Below are positions 26,001-31,045 of a stretch of DNA of 64,000 bases, piece after piece. Under the pieces are notes generated by a model. That model worked only from the letters and a program-made list of their open reading frames with translations. It was not told the origin of the DNA and did not search any database. Position 1 is the first letter of the stretch. Every line of letters starts with the position of its first letter. The DNA lies in assembly GCA_000507305.1 (NCBI GenBank), contig DF240872.1, positions 1-64,000 on the forward strand. Reading direction: 5' to 3'. Position numbers and translations under genes: made by a program. The DNA comes from Breviolum minutum Mf 1.05b.01 (taxonomy: Eukaryota > Sar > Dinophyceae > Suessiales > Symbiodiniaceae).

Positions 26001-29000
26001 CTATTGGAGGAACACCCATGCATAGCAAAACAGCACATTGCAATTTGCTCAGATGGAGGGATCTCTGAGCAGGAGCCATGGCCCACAGAGACGATTGAAA
26101 CGACTCACTCTGTTTGCAGCTTGTAGCTCCCAAAACTTTTGAGAATAAACATTGCCCACTGCAGTCCATTTGCTACAAAATCTACAAAGTTTGCAGACAA
26201 CATCTTACATCAAACTCTCAAGTGGTCCATTCATTTTCTTGATTACCCACGGGGGTGCAAAGAGAAGGCCGAAACAAAAAATCACACACCCTGGGCAACA
26301 AGGGGGGCTGGCACTGGCAGGCTGCAAAGTATCAACATTATCCCTAGCAGCTCCATGACATCGAGCTCCTGCCGGTTGGGAGACATGTTGGTTGGCAAGT
26401 AAATCGAATTTGGATAAACTTGATTGTAAGTAATGATGTTCTTTTTCAGATGTTGCGCTATGCATATGATATACTCACCTTGCCAAAGCCCAACTTTCAA
26501 GCCTATGAAGATTAAAATCCAGAATTTTTTTGATTTAATTTTTGCTCTTCAACTTCTTAGAAGTTTGACCAGTTTTCAATACTTAAGCTTATGCACAGCA
26601 ATTCCCCAAGTCCCCATCCCATCCTCCGGCAACCACAATCTCTCCGTCATTGCCTCTAGGCTGCTTTGATCGAGCACCTGCGTGGGGTTCAATCAACACC
26701 AGGCATGGGGCAGGGTTTTGAAAACCTTCAGGGAGCCATCGCATTTCCCAGTCACATCCCCAGAAAAGTATTGAGGTTCAGTGTTAAGTGGTTGGATCTC
26801 AAAGATAAACAGTAAAATGATTCCAGCAACTTCCCAGTACTTCCCAACCTTTTTGAATCAGGGCTGCATGTTTTTTCTTTGAATGGGCGCAGGTGCACAT
26901 CCTAATTTGCGAATCCTAGTCATACTGCAGCACAGTGCCCAACCACCACCAACTATCAGAACATAATGTCCAGTAAAAGTGCGTGGACAACAACATGCAA
27001 ACCTTAAAAAAAAACCTTTCAACATGAAATTAAACTCAAAACAATAACCCACAACCTGAATTTCAGAACAATTCAAGTAGTCACAAGTTGGAACATGATT
27101 GGCACACTGTTGGTTCCGATGTGAGGCCTGGAAGAACAAATCCATTTAATTGTCCAGCCATGAGGCCAACAAAATCAAGCAACATCCAAGATGGCAGGTG
27201 TGATAGCCAGATCAACTTGTAAGCTATATAGGTACATATATTAATTATAAATAGACACCTATATTTTATACAGACACATACATATTATATATATAGGCAA
27301 GTCAGTTGATATCTCTTCGATTTGAAAATATGGCATATCATTATCCCACCATGCAAAGTTGCTAGCACTAATGAGCGTCAAAAACTTTGCCAAAGGTGCA
27401 TGACAAATCTAGTTGCGTTTCCGTCCATGACACATTCACCGTCAGCTCAAAGATCTTCCCACATGGCAATCTTCTTGGCCGTACTCCACCTGGCAAGGGT
27501 TGCGCATGTTGGACTTGGGCATGCAGATGTGTTAAGAAGACACTTGCATGTCAAAAGTACACATGACACTACATATGCTCCATGTATAATCTCGCCAATG
27601 TTACGCTTTAGATGGGTTGGAATCCCAGCTGACCGTCATACCACCAGCTGCATGTGCATCACGTCCCATCACTTCTTTGACCCTTTCTTTGTCGCATTTG
27701 GGAACCCAGAAACTACGCTGATACAAGACAACTCCAATATTGCTGGCCCCAGCTGGTCCCTGCAAAGTGAAGCTCCTTAGCTAGTAGTTGGAAAAAATGC
27801 AATATAATTAAATAATCATATCTAAGATTTGTGACTGAACATATGCATTCAACAGTGACTCAAACAAAAAAGCTAGGTGCAATCAAACTTCTTCTTGTCA
27901 AAATCATCAGCAGGTAGCTTCAAACCAGAAATCCCCGCTTCACGCAACACTGTCAACGCCGCTAACGCCTTTTCCTTCCTGGGATCCTTCCTAAGGGGAG
28001 TCATTCCAGCCAAGCCTTTTGCCTTGGGGGAAATCATGGCGCGAATTTGCTCGGGGCTCATGGGTTGTTGAGCTGGTTTCGCACTAGCACTAGCCTTTGC
28101 CTTTGCCCTTGGTTTCTTGTTTGCAGGTTCAGGTGTTGCTCCTTCCTTACCTTCGTGATCTGCAGCCTTGTCAAATTCCCCTTCCAACCTTCTTTTCACA
28201 GCTTTTTTTTTGTCTTCAGCAGCTTGGGCTCTACGCTGTTTCGCTGCCTTCAGTTGTTCCTTCAGTTTGTCCTCCTCAGCCTTTGCTTGTTTTTCCTTTT
28301 CTTTCAGGGCTTGCAATTCTTTGTTTTGCTGGTTCAGCAGTTTTTTCAAACCTCTTTGCTCCTGAACACTGATTTTTATCGAGCCATCAGGGTCAGCAAT
28401 CTTTTCCAAAACTGCAGTGGCCACAGCTGTCAGTTCCTTTGGAAGAACTTCTTGTGGCATATTCAAACCAGGTCGTTCAGGATCTTTCTCATCCTCCTGT
28501 TAGAATGAGATTAATTGTGGATAGATTGGACTTTACTTACATCGCTAGATATCTAGATCTAGAGACTTGCTCTCACACACACACACACCAACATGCACAG
28601 CCCTGTCCTTCTCCTCCTTAGATCCCGAACTCTTTGGAAGAGGCTCTACAGGTACCTTATATCAAAGCTTTTATGTGCAATGAAATTAAATACATTTAAA
28701 TTAACACATTGCATATCTACATGCAAGATGTGTGACAATAGCATTTGCATGCAGCTAAGAAATCTTTCTAGATTTTGTTGAAGACAAGAAACATCTTCTG
28801 GAGACAGTGCTGCTTGTGGAGGGGAGATTCCATGATCCTTCCATTCTTTTGCTGTCCGAGGCTGTGACTCAGGCAATTGTTTTATCTCCTGCTGGTTGGC
28901 AGTAGCTTACACATAAACAGCTCTATGAACATAAAAATATATTATGTGATCAAACTAGTATATATCTTAATTGCAACTAGAAATTGTAATGTTGCGAATG

Positions 29001-31045
29001 TTGTAGTGCATGCCTTCATAGCACCAGGATATCGTTCGAAGAACTTCTTCTTGAGAATATGGAAGGGAACCTTCTGGACATTCTGACGATCCTGGAATTA
29101 AAACTTTGATGCTCTATTGATTGAAACCAATGCATGTGAATCTCGCAACACAAAAAAATAAACAAGCTCCTCCGGTTCATCAATTTTGACGGTGGGGACA
29201 ACTTCGGTGGGTTCAGAAGGCGCCACATCTTTGCCATGAGCACCATCACCATCCTTACAATCTAACTTTGATAAATTCACTTGGGTTGATGGTTCAAAAC
29301 AATCTACTTGCAAGATTGCAGGCAAAACACTGCTTGGGAATTTACTTCCAAGATTTCAGGGGCTTTGGGATCTTCATGGATCTCTTCCTTGATTGCTTCA
29401 CCACCCACTGCTCCCTCAGCCTTTGTCACCGATACTATAATGGGCTCATCGTCCAAGTCCACAGGAAGTTCCTCCTCCATCTCAGGCCCCTGGCACACTG
29501 ACCCGTTCTTAGCTGGGAATCTGATATTATGTCAATATTGATTCAATATGCATATGCACAAAAAAAACATGCTAGCACACCAAAGCCTCAATATCGATAT
29601 CATTATTCTCTTCTTCATCCAAAATGCCCAGCTTCTCACAACGGTCCTTATATGCATGCATATACATTGAGTGGGTGAATTAACTCAATGCCAAATAATT
29701 CCCAACATTCAAATTGAAATTAAGCATCTTTCCGCAAAGCCCTGAACTGGACAATAATGGTCTTGAGGATTTTGATCTTTTCGGACCTGCAGAAGAACTA
29801 AAACTTAATATGTGATCAAACTGCTGGATTTTGTCATGAATTTCAAACACAGTAAGATTAATTGCAAGATACCTTGACTCTGCGGTTTTGTTTGTCAGGA
29901 CCACGAGGAGCTTTCGAAGCTTGTGTGCCTCCAATGAAGACCATTCCTTATTTATTGATCATGTCTCATACTGCACAGTATATGTTCAACACTAAATCAG
30001 CAAATCATACAAACCTAAACATATGTACCGCATAGCCAAGAAGCCCGAATAGCACCTTTACCCCCTCGAACATGGTGCAAGTGAGTATGGTAGTTTTGTC
30101 TCAGTGATAGTAGGAGCACTGCAGCCTGGATGGCCAACTCAAACCAACCAATGACCCAAACAAAAACACTAGATATGCAGGCACTCACAAACTCATAATT
30201 TTCTATCAAATATAGGATAAATTTAAAAAAACAACATTAACTTGTAAGTCCAGCTACACCGCCCAACACAGTACTTATAAGTAAATTGACACAAACTTTT
30301 TTCAGTTTTGTTTTTGCGTACAGACCTGTAGCTCCTTCAAACATGGGATCTCTGGTGGTGCAGCATCCAACAAGGGAAATAGAACCTCTTTGATCAATGC
30401 AAAATTGTTCTCGATGTCAACATCATATGTGCCCAGTTTGTCACGTTGGGGGATGTCCACTAAGACACGATCTTCGGTCTGCATGATCGTTGGTCCAAAT
30501 TTCTTGGCATGGACACTCATAGCTTCAAAGATCCTTTGTCCAAGCACCTGGGCTAGTATAAACAACATGTCAAATCATTGTGATGCTGCTGAGTAATGAT
30601 AGCATTTATATGCCTGAACTTTTTTTGTAATTTTTTTTTAAATACTGAGCCAAGCTACTGACACCCGAAACCTTAACGGTTTCACCACCACCAACTCAGT
30701 GCCTTCAAAGACTTCCTCCACTGTGTAAGCCCTTTTGACCCCCGGCATGGCCTAAACAGTGGCCTGAGCAGCCTGCTGACTTGTCAGGTTTGGACCGCAC
30801 AGCTGCAGAACAGCCGGCGAGTGAGGTGATAGTGGATGTTTCACACATAACTGCATGCAAATATTACATGTAGTAAAACCATATGCATTTCATTTTTGCT
30901 ATATAGGCCTAGGTATCACAAAAGACATGGCCAATACATAAGTTCATGTACATCACTCATGTTGCGGAAATACATGTACTGCAAATAGCATGTACTGCCA
31001 CAGGGGGGAGGCACCTTTCAAGGCTGCAAATCGGAGAAGCCCCAT
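10882..31045 (-). CDS. Giant multi-exon gene of a recurrent dinoflagellate family (MTase-like plus transposase-like regions)
   Basis: This is the overall span of one minus-strand gene read as about 45 short exons, listed separately below. Exons begin after AG and end at GT, GC or GA. Many neighbours join in matching phase, for example 17425-17594 to 16985-17262, and 16741-16850 to 16222-16440. Domain order from the N terminus is: acidic and lysine-rich linkers; a C5-methyltransferase-like module at 24560-25511; mixed exons; a helical exon at 18350-18990; proline-rich linkers; and a C-terminal block with conserved GDEAQ, GDWKF, HTINLG, PKHH and EDFIGR motifs. I recognise several exons as belonging to families repeated many times in Symbiodiniaceae proteomes; no function is established. 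A possible 5' exon starts at an ATG at 31045. It could be two adjacent genes rather than one. Confidence 0.6.
11468..11642 (-). CDS. Island gene exon 46: ...RPKHH block
   Basis: GCGAG|G acceptor and GTGTCT donor. It encodes WYIAEWHRYAERCPLYLTSG, then QADHLQSLCDQCLMYYMVLS and SHELAFPVRPKHH. A helical region ending in PKHH is typical of the family and also of several transposase-like proteins. Phase matches exon 45, although relatives may have an extra exon between. Confidence 0.65.
11928..12073. repeat. CAA/CAG/CCA trinucleotide tract inside an island intron
   Basis: About 145 bases of CAA, CAG and CCA repeats. The plus frame would encode Gln/Pro runs, but the tract lies between two minus-strand exons (11642 and 12362), so I read it as an intronic microsatellite. 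Confidence 0.8.
12362..12549 (-). CDS. Island gene exon 45: MHTINLG...SWCRVRK block
   Basis: TTCAAG|GTG acceptor. It encodes VEMIRWCGMHTINLGVDLWI, later NMEEADKLLLAYDSFRSWCR, then VRKL. The H-T-x-NLG motif and the SWC-R-x-RK motif are recurrent in this family. A similar H-x-x-x-LG motif occurs in several cut-and-paste transposase families, the basis of the transposase-like suggestion. It ends in phase 2, matching exon 46. Confidence 0.7.
12775..12973 (-). CDS. Island gene exon 44: EIRGDWKF block
   Basis: AACCAG|ATC acceptor. It encodes IRAAIVEIRGDWKFQKEWLN, then LSHYYRCNTFCHCCYACVPD and RDTEAFRAECLK. The E-x-x-GDW-K/E motif followed by a Cys-rich stretch is one of the most constant parts of this dinoflagellate family. 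The Asp is a second candidate catalytic acid and the Cys/His cluster may bind zinc. The upstream frame stays open, so the exon may start earlier (up to about 13040). Confidence 0.7.
13370..13435 (-). CDS. Island gene exon 43
   Basis: CTCAG|GAC acceptor and GTGGTT donor: DIYAGFLTLHGILEAVPCRQ plus KW. Located where related proteins have a helical segment between the GDEAQ and GDWKF blocks. Confidence 0.45.
13575..13844 (-). CDS. Island gene exon 42: ILPH...GDEAQ block
   Basis: GGCAG|G acceptor and GTGCAG donor. It encodes KLPVVLPHKIVGQSFWPRIA, then IKQYWDHLKKVGSPLASVSP, HIPCWIWGDEAQWRENGDEI and CLICMGCCIDHRKFSVQSCF. The invariant-looking I-x-GD-E/D-A motif followed by a beta strand recurs in this family. 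It could be the first acidic site of an RNase H-like nuclease, but this is inference. Confidence 0.7.
14262..14393 (-). CDS. Island gene exon 41: GKHGGNIRRDI block
   Basis: TGGAG|GAG acceptor and GTGGGT donor, exactly 44 codons. It encodes EFRFHGVKLQGPCESLRHAG and then CKGKHGGNIRRDIMRKAHSN. The GKH-x-x-N-x-RRD-x-x-R pattern is recurrent in related dinoflagellate proteins and opens the C-terminal conserved region. Confidence 0.65.
14766..14838 (-). CDS. Island gene exon 40
   Basis: CGCAG|GT acceptor and GCTGAC donor (GC type). The open frame is ARTSPLYSFLLKEAGLGAPW plus PERL. The phase to exon 39 is not resolved. Confidence 0.4.
14934..15058 (-). CDS. Island gene exon 39
   Basis: ATGCAG|GGG acceptor and strong GTAAGA donor. 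It reads GVNLLQPGAITNQEKHSAIR and then EAFCENCFKSFHQSLPKCLS. A second frame is also open. The C-x-x-C of CENC is suggestive of a metal site but isolated. Confidence 0.45.
15500..15601 (-). CDS. Island gene exon 38, Pro/Lys/Thr-rich
   Basis: TATAG|ACT acceptor, exactly 34 codons. It reads TCWNLFDPWPPPRAQEPKKQ and then KQPKTTPPTTPAPT. The donor is GAATGA (GA type); if unused, TGA would end the protein here. Disordered linker. Confidence 0.5.
15753..15963 (-). CDS. Island gene exon 37, helical
   Basis: CTTAAG|G acceptor and GCAGTT donor (GC type), 70 codons. It encodes SESIINGFIREINARKESLE and then KVRAGLEGHYSGMAMDDKDL, ending FAGTLRSLK. Coding quality is high. Probably an antiparallel helical hairpin. 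Confidence 0.65.
16222..16440 (-). CDS. Island gene exon 36, proline-rich
   Basis: CTGAG|G acceptor. It encodes QQLDFNKLKFGADGGSSGAV, then a run of prolines in PGGPPPPPPPAQPKPKKVQP, then ASKITLIGSKMGELMSMESR. Phase matches both neighbours if the donor is GATTTT (GA type). A flexible linker followed by the helical exon 37. Confidence 0.65.
16741..16850 (-). CDS. Island gene exon 35
   Basis: CTAAG|GAG acceptor and GCCCTT donor (GC type). It reads EFQLCRIWDSTVFEEEQEEG and then TKGEFEATGSIAADQT. It follows the HPD block directly and ends in phase 2, completing an Arg codon with exon 36. Confidence 0.6.
16985..17262 (-). CDS. Island gene exon 34: recurrent family block (FLAQLFEDF...YWMHHPD)
   Basis: CCGAG|GT acceptor. 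With exon 33 it reads GYNFSGKQHFLAQLFEDFVS and continues SNEDWFQSSVYINVHRSS, RRRGTYRMMMFKDMKERFGT and DTTTYWMHHPDTKAEDSS. I recognise the pattern W-x-x-S...R-x-x-G...KD-x-x-x-x-FG...YW-x-x-HPD as a repeated block in dinoflagellate proteomes, always of unknown function. The donor is at GTTTAG, phase 0. Confidence 0.7.
17425..17594 (-). CDS. Island gene exon 33
   Basis: ACAAG|G acceptor and GTGAGA donor. In the frame dictated by exon 32 it reads CQDRKLQSLLPSPTTAPDPG and then PNCPKEIVELVQKRKDAPGT, ending GGYNFS. This phase links seamlessly to exon 34. A second frame is also open across much of the exon. Confidence 0.6.
17712..17884 (-). CDS. Island gene exon 32
   Basis: TCCAG|GTT acceptor and GTCAAT donor. 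It encodes SGHPATEPEPFQKWANDPDM and then VVLNGTIMFVGPKGALEDET, ending HNSRMRFN. Phase 0 in, phase 2 out, matching exon 33. Compact folded look, function unknown. Confidence 0.65.
17970..18020 (-). CDS. Island gene exon 31
   Basis: TTCAAG|CCT acceptor. It encodes PGFGSYDLNRFYVICGY, 17 codons, with a GAACTT donor (GA type) that keeps phase 0. If instead the nearby GTGAGT donor is used, two residues are added and the phase to exon 32 fails. Confidence 0.5.
18080..18184 (-). CDS. Island gene exon 30
   Basis: TTTCAG|GCC acceptor and GCCTGC donor (GC type), exactly 35 codons in phase 0. It reads ADAETTVAPNGGGSIAPSEA and ends KDTVQLEEE. Disordered linker. Confidence 0.55.
18350..18990 (-). CDS. Island gene exon 29, long helical/coiled-coil exon
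   Basis: At 641 bases it is the largest exon here. CCAAG|GT acceptor and GTGGGA donor. It starts PSILSSAPSTPEKHMDLLEA and includes LNESLDKVLAHKKDLLAQVT and LSTGCKGLETQLENLLTNLD. Regular leucine spacing and high charge indicate helical bundles or a coiled coil. It ends MDVELQKK in phase 0, fitting exon 30. Likely an oligomerisation or spacer region between the two halves of the protein. Confidence 0.7.
19711..19919 (-). CDS. Island gene exon 28, Thr/Pro/Lys-rich linker
   Basis: CTAAG|GT acceptor. The frame reads TVPTSPPRGEKVVTPVQSTG and then KSPALKKVRTTIATPKSQGK, a basic disordered linker ending KELAD near a GC donor. A stop lies just downstream at 19699. Confidence 0.5.
20124..20169 (-). CDS. 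Island gene exon 27 (frame ambiguous)
   Basis: AATTAG|GAC acceptor. The favoured frame reads TLLDVDAEDRLNIAN. The alternative frame (GHSWMWMLRIDLTSQMFF, running on to a GTACTG donor) is also open. Short exon, frame unresolved. Confidence 0.35.
20371..20551 (-). CDS. Island gene exon 26
   Basis: TTTAAG|GCC acceptor. It encodes APTIPQNHHKFWLVCTACQV and then CDSFDFSKEMGSVQKRLAEM, ending SVLLKL. A CTAC pair could be half a zinc-binding site; no second pair is evident. A GA donor (GATAGG) would fit the phase of the next exon. A small upstream Lys/Pro/Ala exon at about 20686-20742 (KPSPTAAKSKPAP) is possible. Confidence 0.55.
20879..20984. repeat. Foldback inverted repeat in an island intron
   Basis: The left arm has words TGTGCAAA, TGTGAAAATG and AGGTGAAAAA. 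The right arm returns them as reverse complements (CTCACCTTTT, ACATTTTCAC, TTTGCACA). The arms are about 40 bases or more around an A-rich centre. It is unlike families A-J. Just upstream, 20764-20836 holds five copies of a TTTAACGC/G motif. Confidence 0.7.
21226..21861. repeat. 317/318-bp direct duplication flanking a single N (assembly seam)
   Basis: Copy 1 is 21226-21543, the N is at 21544, and copy 2 is 21545-21861. The two differ by one A in a homopolymer where I compared them. This pattern is typical of overlapping contig ends joined without merging. The duplicated part includes an exon of the island gene. Confidence 0.85.
21679..21884 (-). CDS. Island gene exon 25
   Basis: CCAG|GT acceptor in phase 1. 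It reads SLCRSFQNLQLQDLWYCTKK and later NHHDLGALVEVKVIHDAEHV, reaching a GCATGA donor (GC type). Most of it is repeated at 21361-21543 on the other side of a single N. The second copy is very likely an assembly artefact, so only one real exon is assumed. Confidence 0.55.
22851..23010 (-). CDS. Island gene exon 24
   Basis: GGCAG|GCT acceptor. It encodes APPADSWMFADLEQFVPFIR and then DAIREGRLKPDPLVPIQLEP, and reaches a GTGAAC donor in phase 1. A potential internal donor (GTAGGT) is ignored because coding continues cleanly. The pattern W-x-x-ADL-x-x-x-PF-x-R looks like a conserved helical segment of this family. Confidence 0.6.
23345..23392 (-). CDS. Island gene exon 23 (48 bases)
   Basis: CAAG|GAA acceptor and GTGCGG donor, exactly 16 codons in phase 0: EDVPDLITFVRKHGYQ. 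Tiny but precise fit between its neighbours. Confidence 0.45.
24180..24318 (-). CDS. Island gene exon 22, basic
   Basis: The open frame SWAAFLNMSLTPEQRLELKR continues RSEGKQMVKVSVSKKTGKKQ to a GTGAAT donor in phase 0. The acceptor is probably TCAG near 24318 but could lie further upstream. Strongly basic, with possible nucleic-acid contact. Confidence 0.55.
24560..24614 (-). CDS. Island gene exon 21: tail of the MTase-like module
   Basis: CTAAG|G acceptor. With the last two bases of exon 20 it reads WKMGYYGGFSLKPQLGLSN, then a GCGAGC donor (GC type) in phase 0. The G-x-x-G-G...KP...SN pattern recurs after the CSSW exon in related dinoflagellate proteins, which supports this order. Confidence 0.65.
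24750..25155 (-). CDS. Island gene exon 20: core of C5-MTase-like module (PCNSFS and VENP motifs)
   Basis: A long exon (about 406 bases). It opens with SHYVGLDVRNGYDITRDAEL and continues through a hydrophobic segment to AWLAIPCNSFSFM, then RKGNVICSRSCIIIAVAVAR and WFVENPLNSSLPYFP. PCNSFS matches the position and spacing of motif IV (PCQxFS, with the catalytic Cys) of C5-methyltransferases, and VENP matches motif VI (ENV). I recognise the exon as a recurrent Symbiodiniaceae family whose members often read CSSW in place of PCNS. The Cys is kept here, but activity is unproven. It ends at a GTGACA donor in phase 2, matching exon 21. Confidence 0.75.
25448..25511 (-). CDS. Island gene exon 19: FSGCG motif of a C5-MTase-like module
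   Basis: CCCAG|GAC acceptor. It encodes DLYCCEYFSGCGSIFTSFRH plus K. The FSGCG loop resembles motif I of cytosine-C5 DNA methyltransferases, the D-x-F-S/A-G-x-G S-adenosylmethionine-binding loop. It is followed by the exon carrying an acidic GLDV strand end, as expected in a Rossmann fold. Homology is inferred from motif order. The 3' junction lies in an AAAG repeat shared with the next exon's acceptor, and its donor dinucleotide is not canonical. Confidence 0.65.
25761..25833 (-). CDS. Island gene exon 18
   Basis: CCCAG|G acceptor. Joined to exon 17 it reads ...QTE then CHLLDFISQNAPPYAFRDRV and WKTS. Using the GCAAAC donor (GC type) it ends in phase 0 and leads directly into the FSGCG exon. 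Confidence 0.55.
26109..26172 (-). CDS. Island gene exon 17
   Basis: A strong GTGAGT donor ends an open frame reading ANGLQWAMFILKSFGSYKLQ and then TE. The acceptor may be TAG at 26173 or nine bases further upstream. It ends in phase 2, which fits exon 18. Confidence 0.45.
26290..26368 (-). CDS. Island gene exon 16, hydrophobic
   Basis: GGCAG|GAG acceptor and GTGTGTGA donor. It reads ELDVMELLGIMLILCSLPVP and then APLVAQ. The segment from the internal Met resembles a signal peptide or membrane helix, so this could instead be the first exon of a separate downstream protein that includes the methyltransferase-like module. Confidence 0.5.
26605..26677 (-). CDS. Island gene exon 15 (a weak exon 14 may precede it)
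   Basis: TGCAG|GTG acceptor, then VLDQSSLEAMTERLWLPEDG and MGTWG before a possible GA donor. Short but cleanly open. No known domain. Confidence 0.45.
27607..27759 (-). CDS. Island gene exon 13
   Basis: TGCAG|GGA acceptor and GCGTAA donor (GC type), exactly 51 codons. It encodes GPAGASNIGVVLYQRSFWVP and then KCDKERVKEVMGRDAHAAGG, ending WDSNPSKA. A following exon near 27465-27492 (VEYGQEDCH) is possible but weak. Confidence 0.6.
27885..28496 (-). CDS. Island gene exon 12, Lys/Glu-rich coiled coil
   Basis: One of the longest exons (612 bases, 204 codons). TAACAG|GAG acceptor. After EDEKDPERPGLNMPQEVLPK a long charged helix follows, containing QNKELQALKEKEKQAKAEED. Then comes a basic Ala/Lys/Pro tract (NKKPRAKAKASASAKPAQQP) and a segment ending DDFDKKKF. 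The donor is probably GATTGC (GA type), which keeps phase 0 into exon 13. It looks like a coiled coil followed by a nuclear-signal-like basic tract. Long frames on the opposite strand here are shadows. Confidence 0.7.
28593..28655 (-). CDS. Island gene exon 11
   Basis: TATAAG|GTA acceptor and GTTGGT donor, exactly 21 codons in phase 0: VPVEPLPKSSGSKEEKDRAV plus H. The following intron starts with a short CA microsatellite. Confidence 0.5.
28753..28888 (-). CDS. Island gene exon 10
   Basis: CAGCAG|GAG acceptor. It encodes EIKQLPESQPRTAKEWKDHG and then ISPPQAALSPEDVSCLQQNL. The donor is either GAAAGA after QQNL, which keeps phase 0 with exon 11, or a later GCATGC. Likely linker. Confidence 0.5.
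29014..29091 (-). CDS. Island gene exon 9 with GC donor
   Basis: CCAG|GAT acceptor and a GCATGC donor, exactly 26 codons in phase 0. It reads DRQNVQKVPFHILKKKFFER and then YPGAMK. This is a compact basic segment and one of the clearer examples of a GC splice donor here. Confidence 0.6.
29164..29322 (-). CDS. Island gene exon 8, acidic, frame-shifted from exon 7
   Basis: An open frame reads VDCFEPSTQVNLSKLDCKDG and then AHGKDVAPSEPTEVVPTVKI before a GTTTAT donor. Its composition matches exon 7 but it is in a different frame, with no plausible intron between. That suggests either a micro-indel or assembly error, or a missing exon boundary. Confidence 0.45.
29346..29507 (-). CDS. Island gene exon 7, acidic low-complexity
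   Basis: CTAAG|AAC acceptor and GTAAAT donor, exactly 54 codons. It contains EEELPVDLDDEPIIVSVTK and then many Glu, Ala and Gly residues. It is probably a disordered acidic linker. The next coding frame begins within a few dozen bases, too close for a normal intron (see findings). Confidence 0.55.
29581..29646 (-). CDS. Island gene exon 6, acidic
   Basis: TATAAG|GAC acceptor and GTGTGC donor, 66 bases. It encodes DRCEKLGILDEEENNDIDIE plus AL, phase 0 at both ends. It is an acidic linker continuing into the acidic exon 7. Confidence 0.55.
29730..29786 (-). CDS. Island gene exon 5 (boundaries uncertain)
   Basis: The acceptor CTGCAG|GTC is clear. In phase 0 it reads VRKDQNPQDHYCPVQGFAER; the alternative frame SEKIKILKTIIVQFRALRK is also open and looks more protein-like. 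The frame cannot be decided without transcript data. Confidence 0.35.
29873..29946 (-). CDS. Island gene exon 4
   Basis: TAAG|GA acceptor and GTATCT donor. Together with the last base of exon 3 it reads GMVFIGGTQASKAPRGPDKQ and ends NRRVK in phase 0. It is a basic linker. Confidence 0.55.
30029..30125 (-). CDS. Island gene exon 3
   Basis: CCAG|GCT acceptor and GTACAT donor. It encodes AAVLLLSLRQNYHTHLHHVR followed by a Gly/Lys-rich stretch. The exon joins exon 2 in phase 0 and exon 4 in phase 1 without a stop. The many histidines have no recognised metal-binding pattern. Confidence 0.6.
30326..30548 (-). CDS. Island gene exon 2
   Basis: Bounded by CCCAG|GTG and a GTCTGT donor. It encodes about 74 residues starting VLGQRIFEAMSVHAKKFGPT and ending ...CLKELQ, with the segment DKLGTYDVDIENNFALIKE. 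It ends in phase 0, which fits the next exon exactly. No known domain is recognised. Confidence 0.65.
30672..30751 (-). CDS. Island gene exon 1 (near N terminus)
   Basis: The acceptor is TTTAG|GCC and the next codon is ATG, giving MPGVKRAYTVEEVF and a beta-rich tail ending VVVKPL before a GTTTCG donor. The ATG may be the real start. An alternative upstream exon at about 30970-31045 begins MGLLRFAALKGASPLWQ. The phase to the next exon does not match, so another small exon may lie between. Function unknown. Confidence 0.4.

Noticed and set aside
27322..28508. Plus-strand frames of 150 codons
   Set aside because: They are antisense shadows of strongly coding minus-strand exons 12 and 13.
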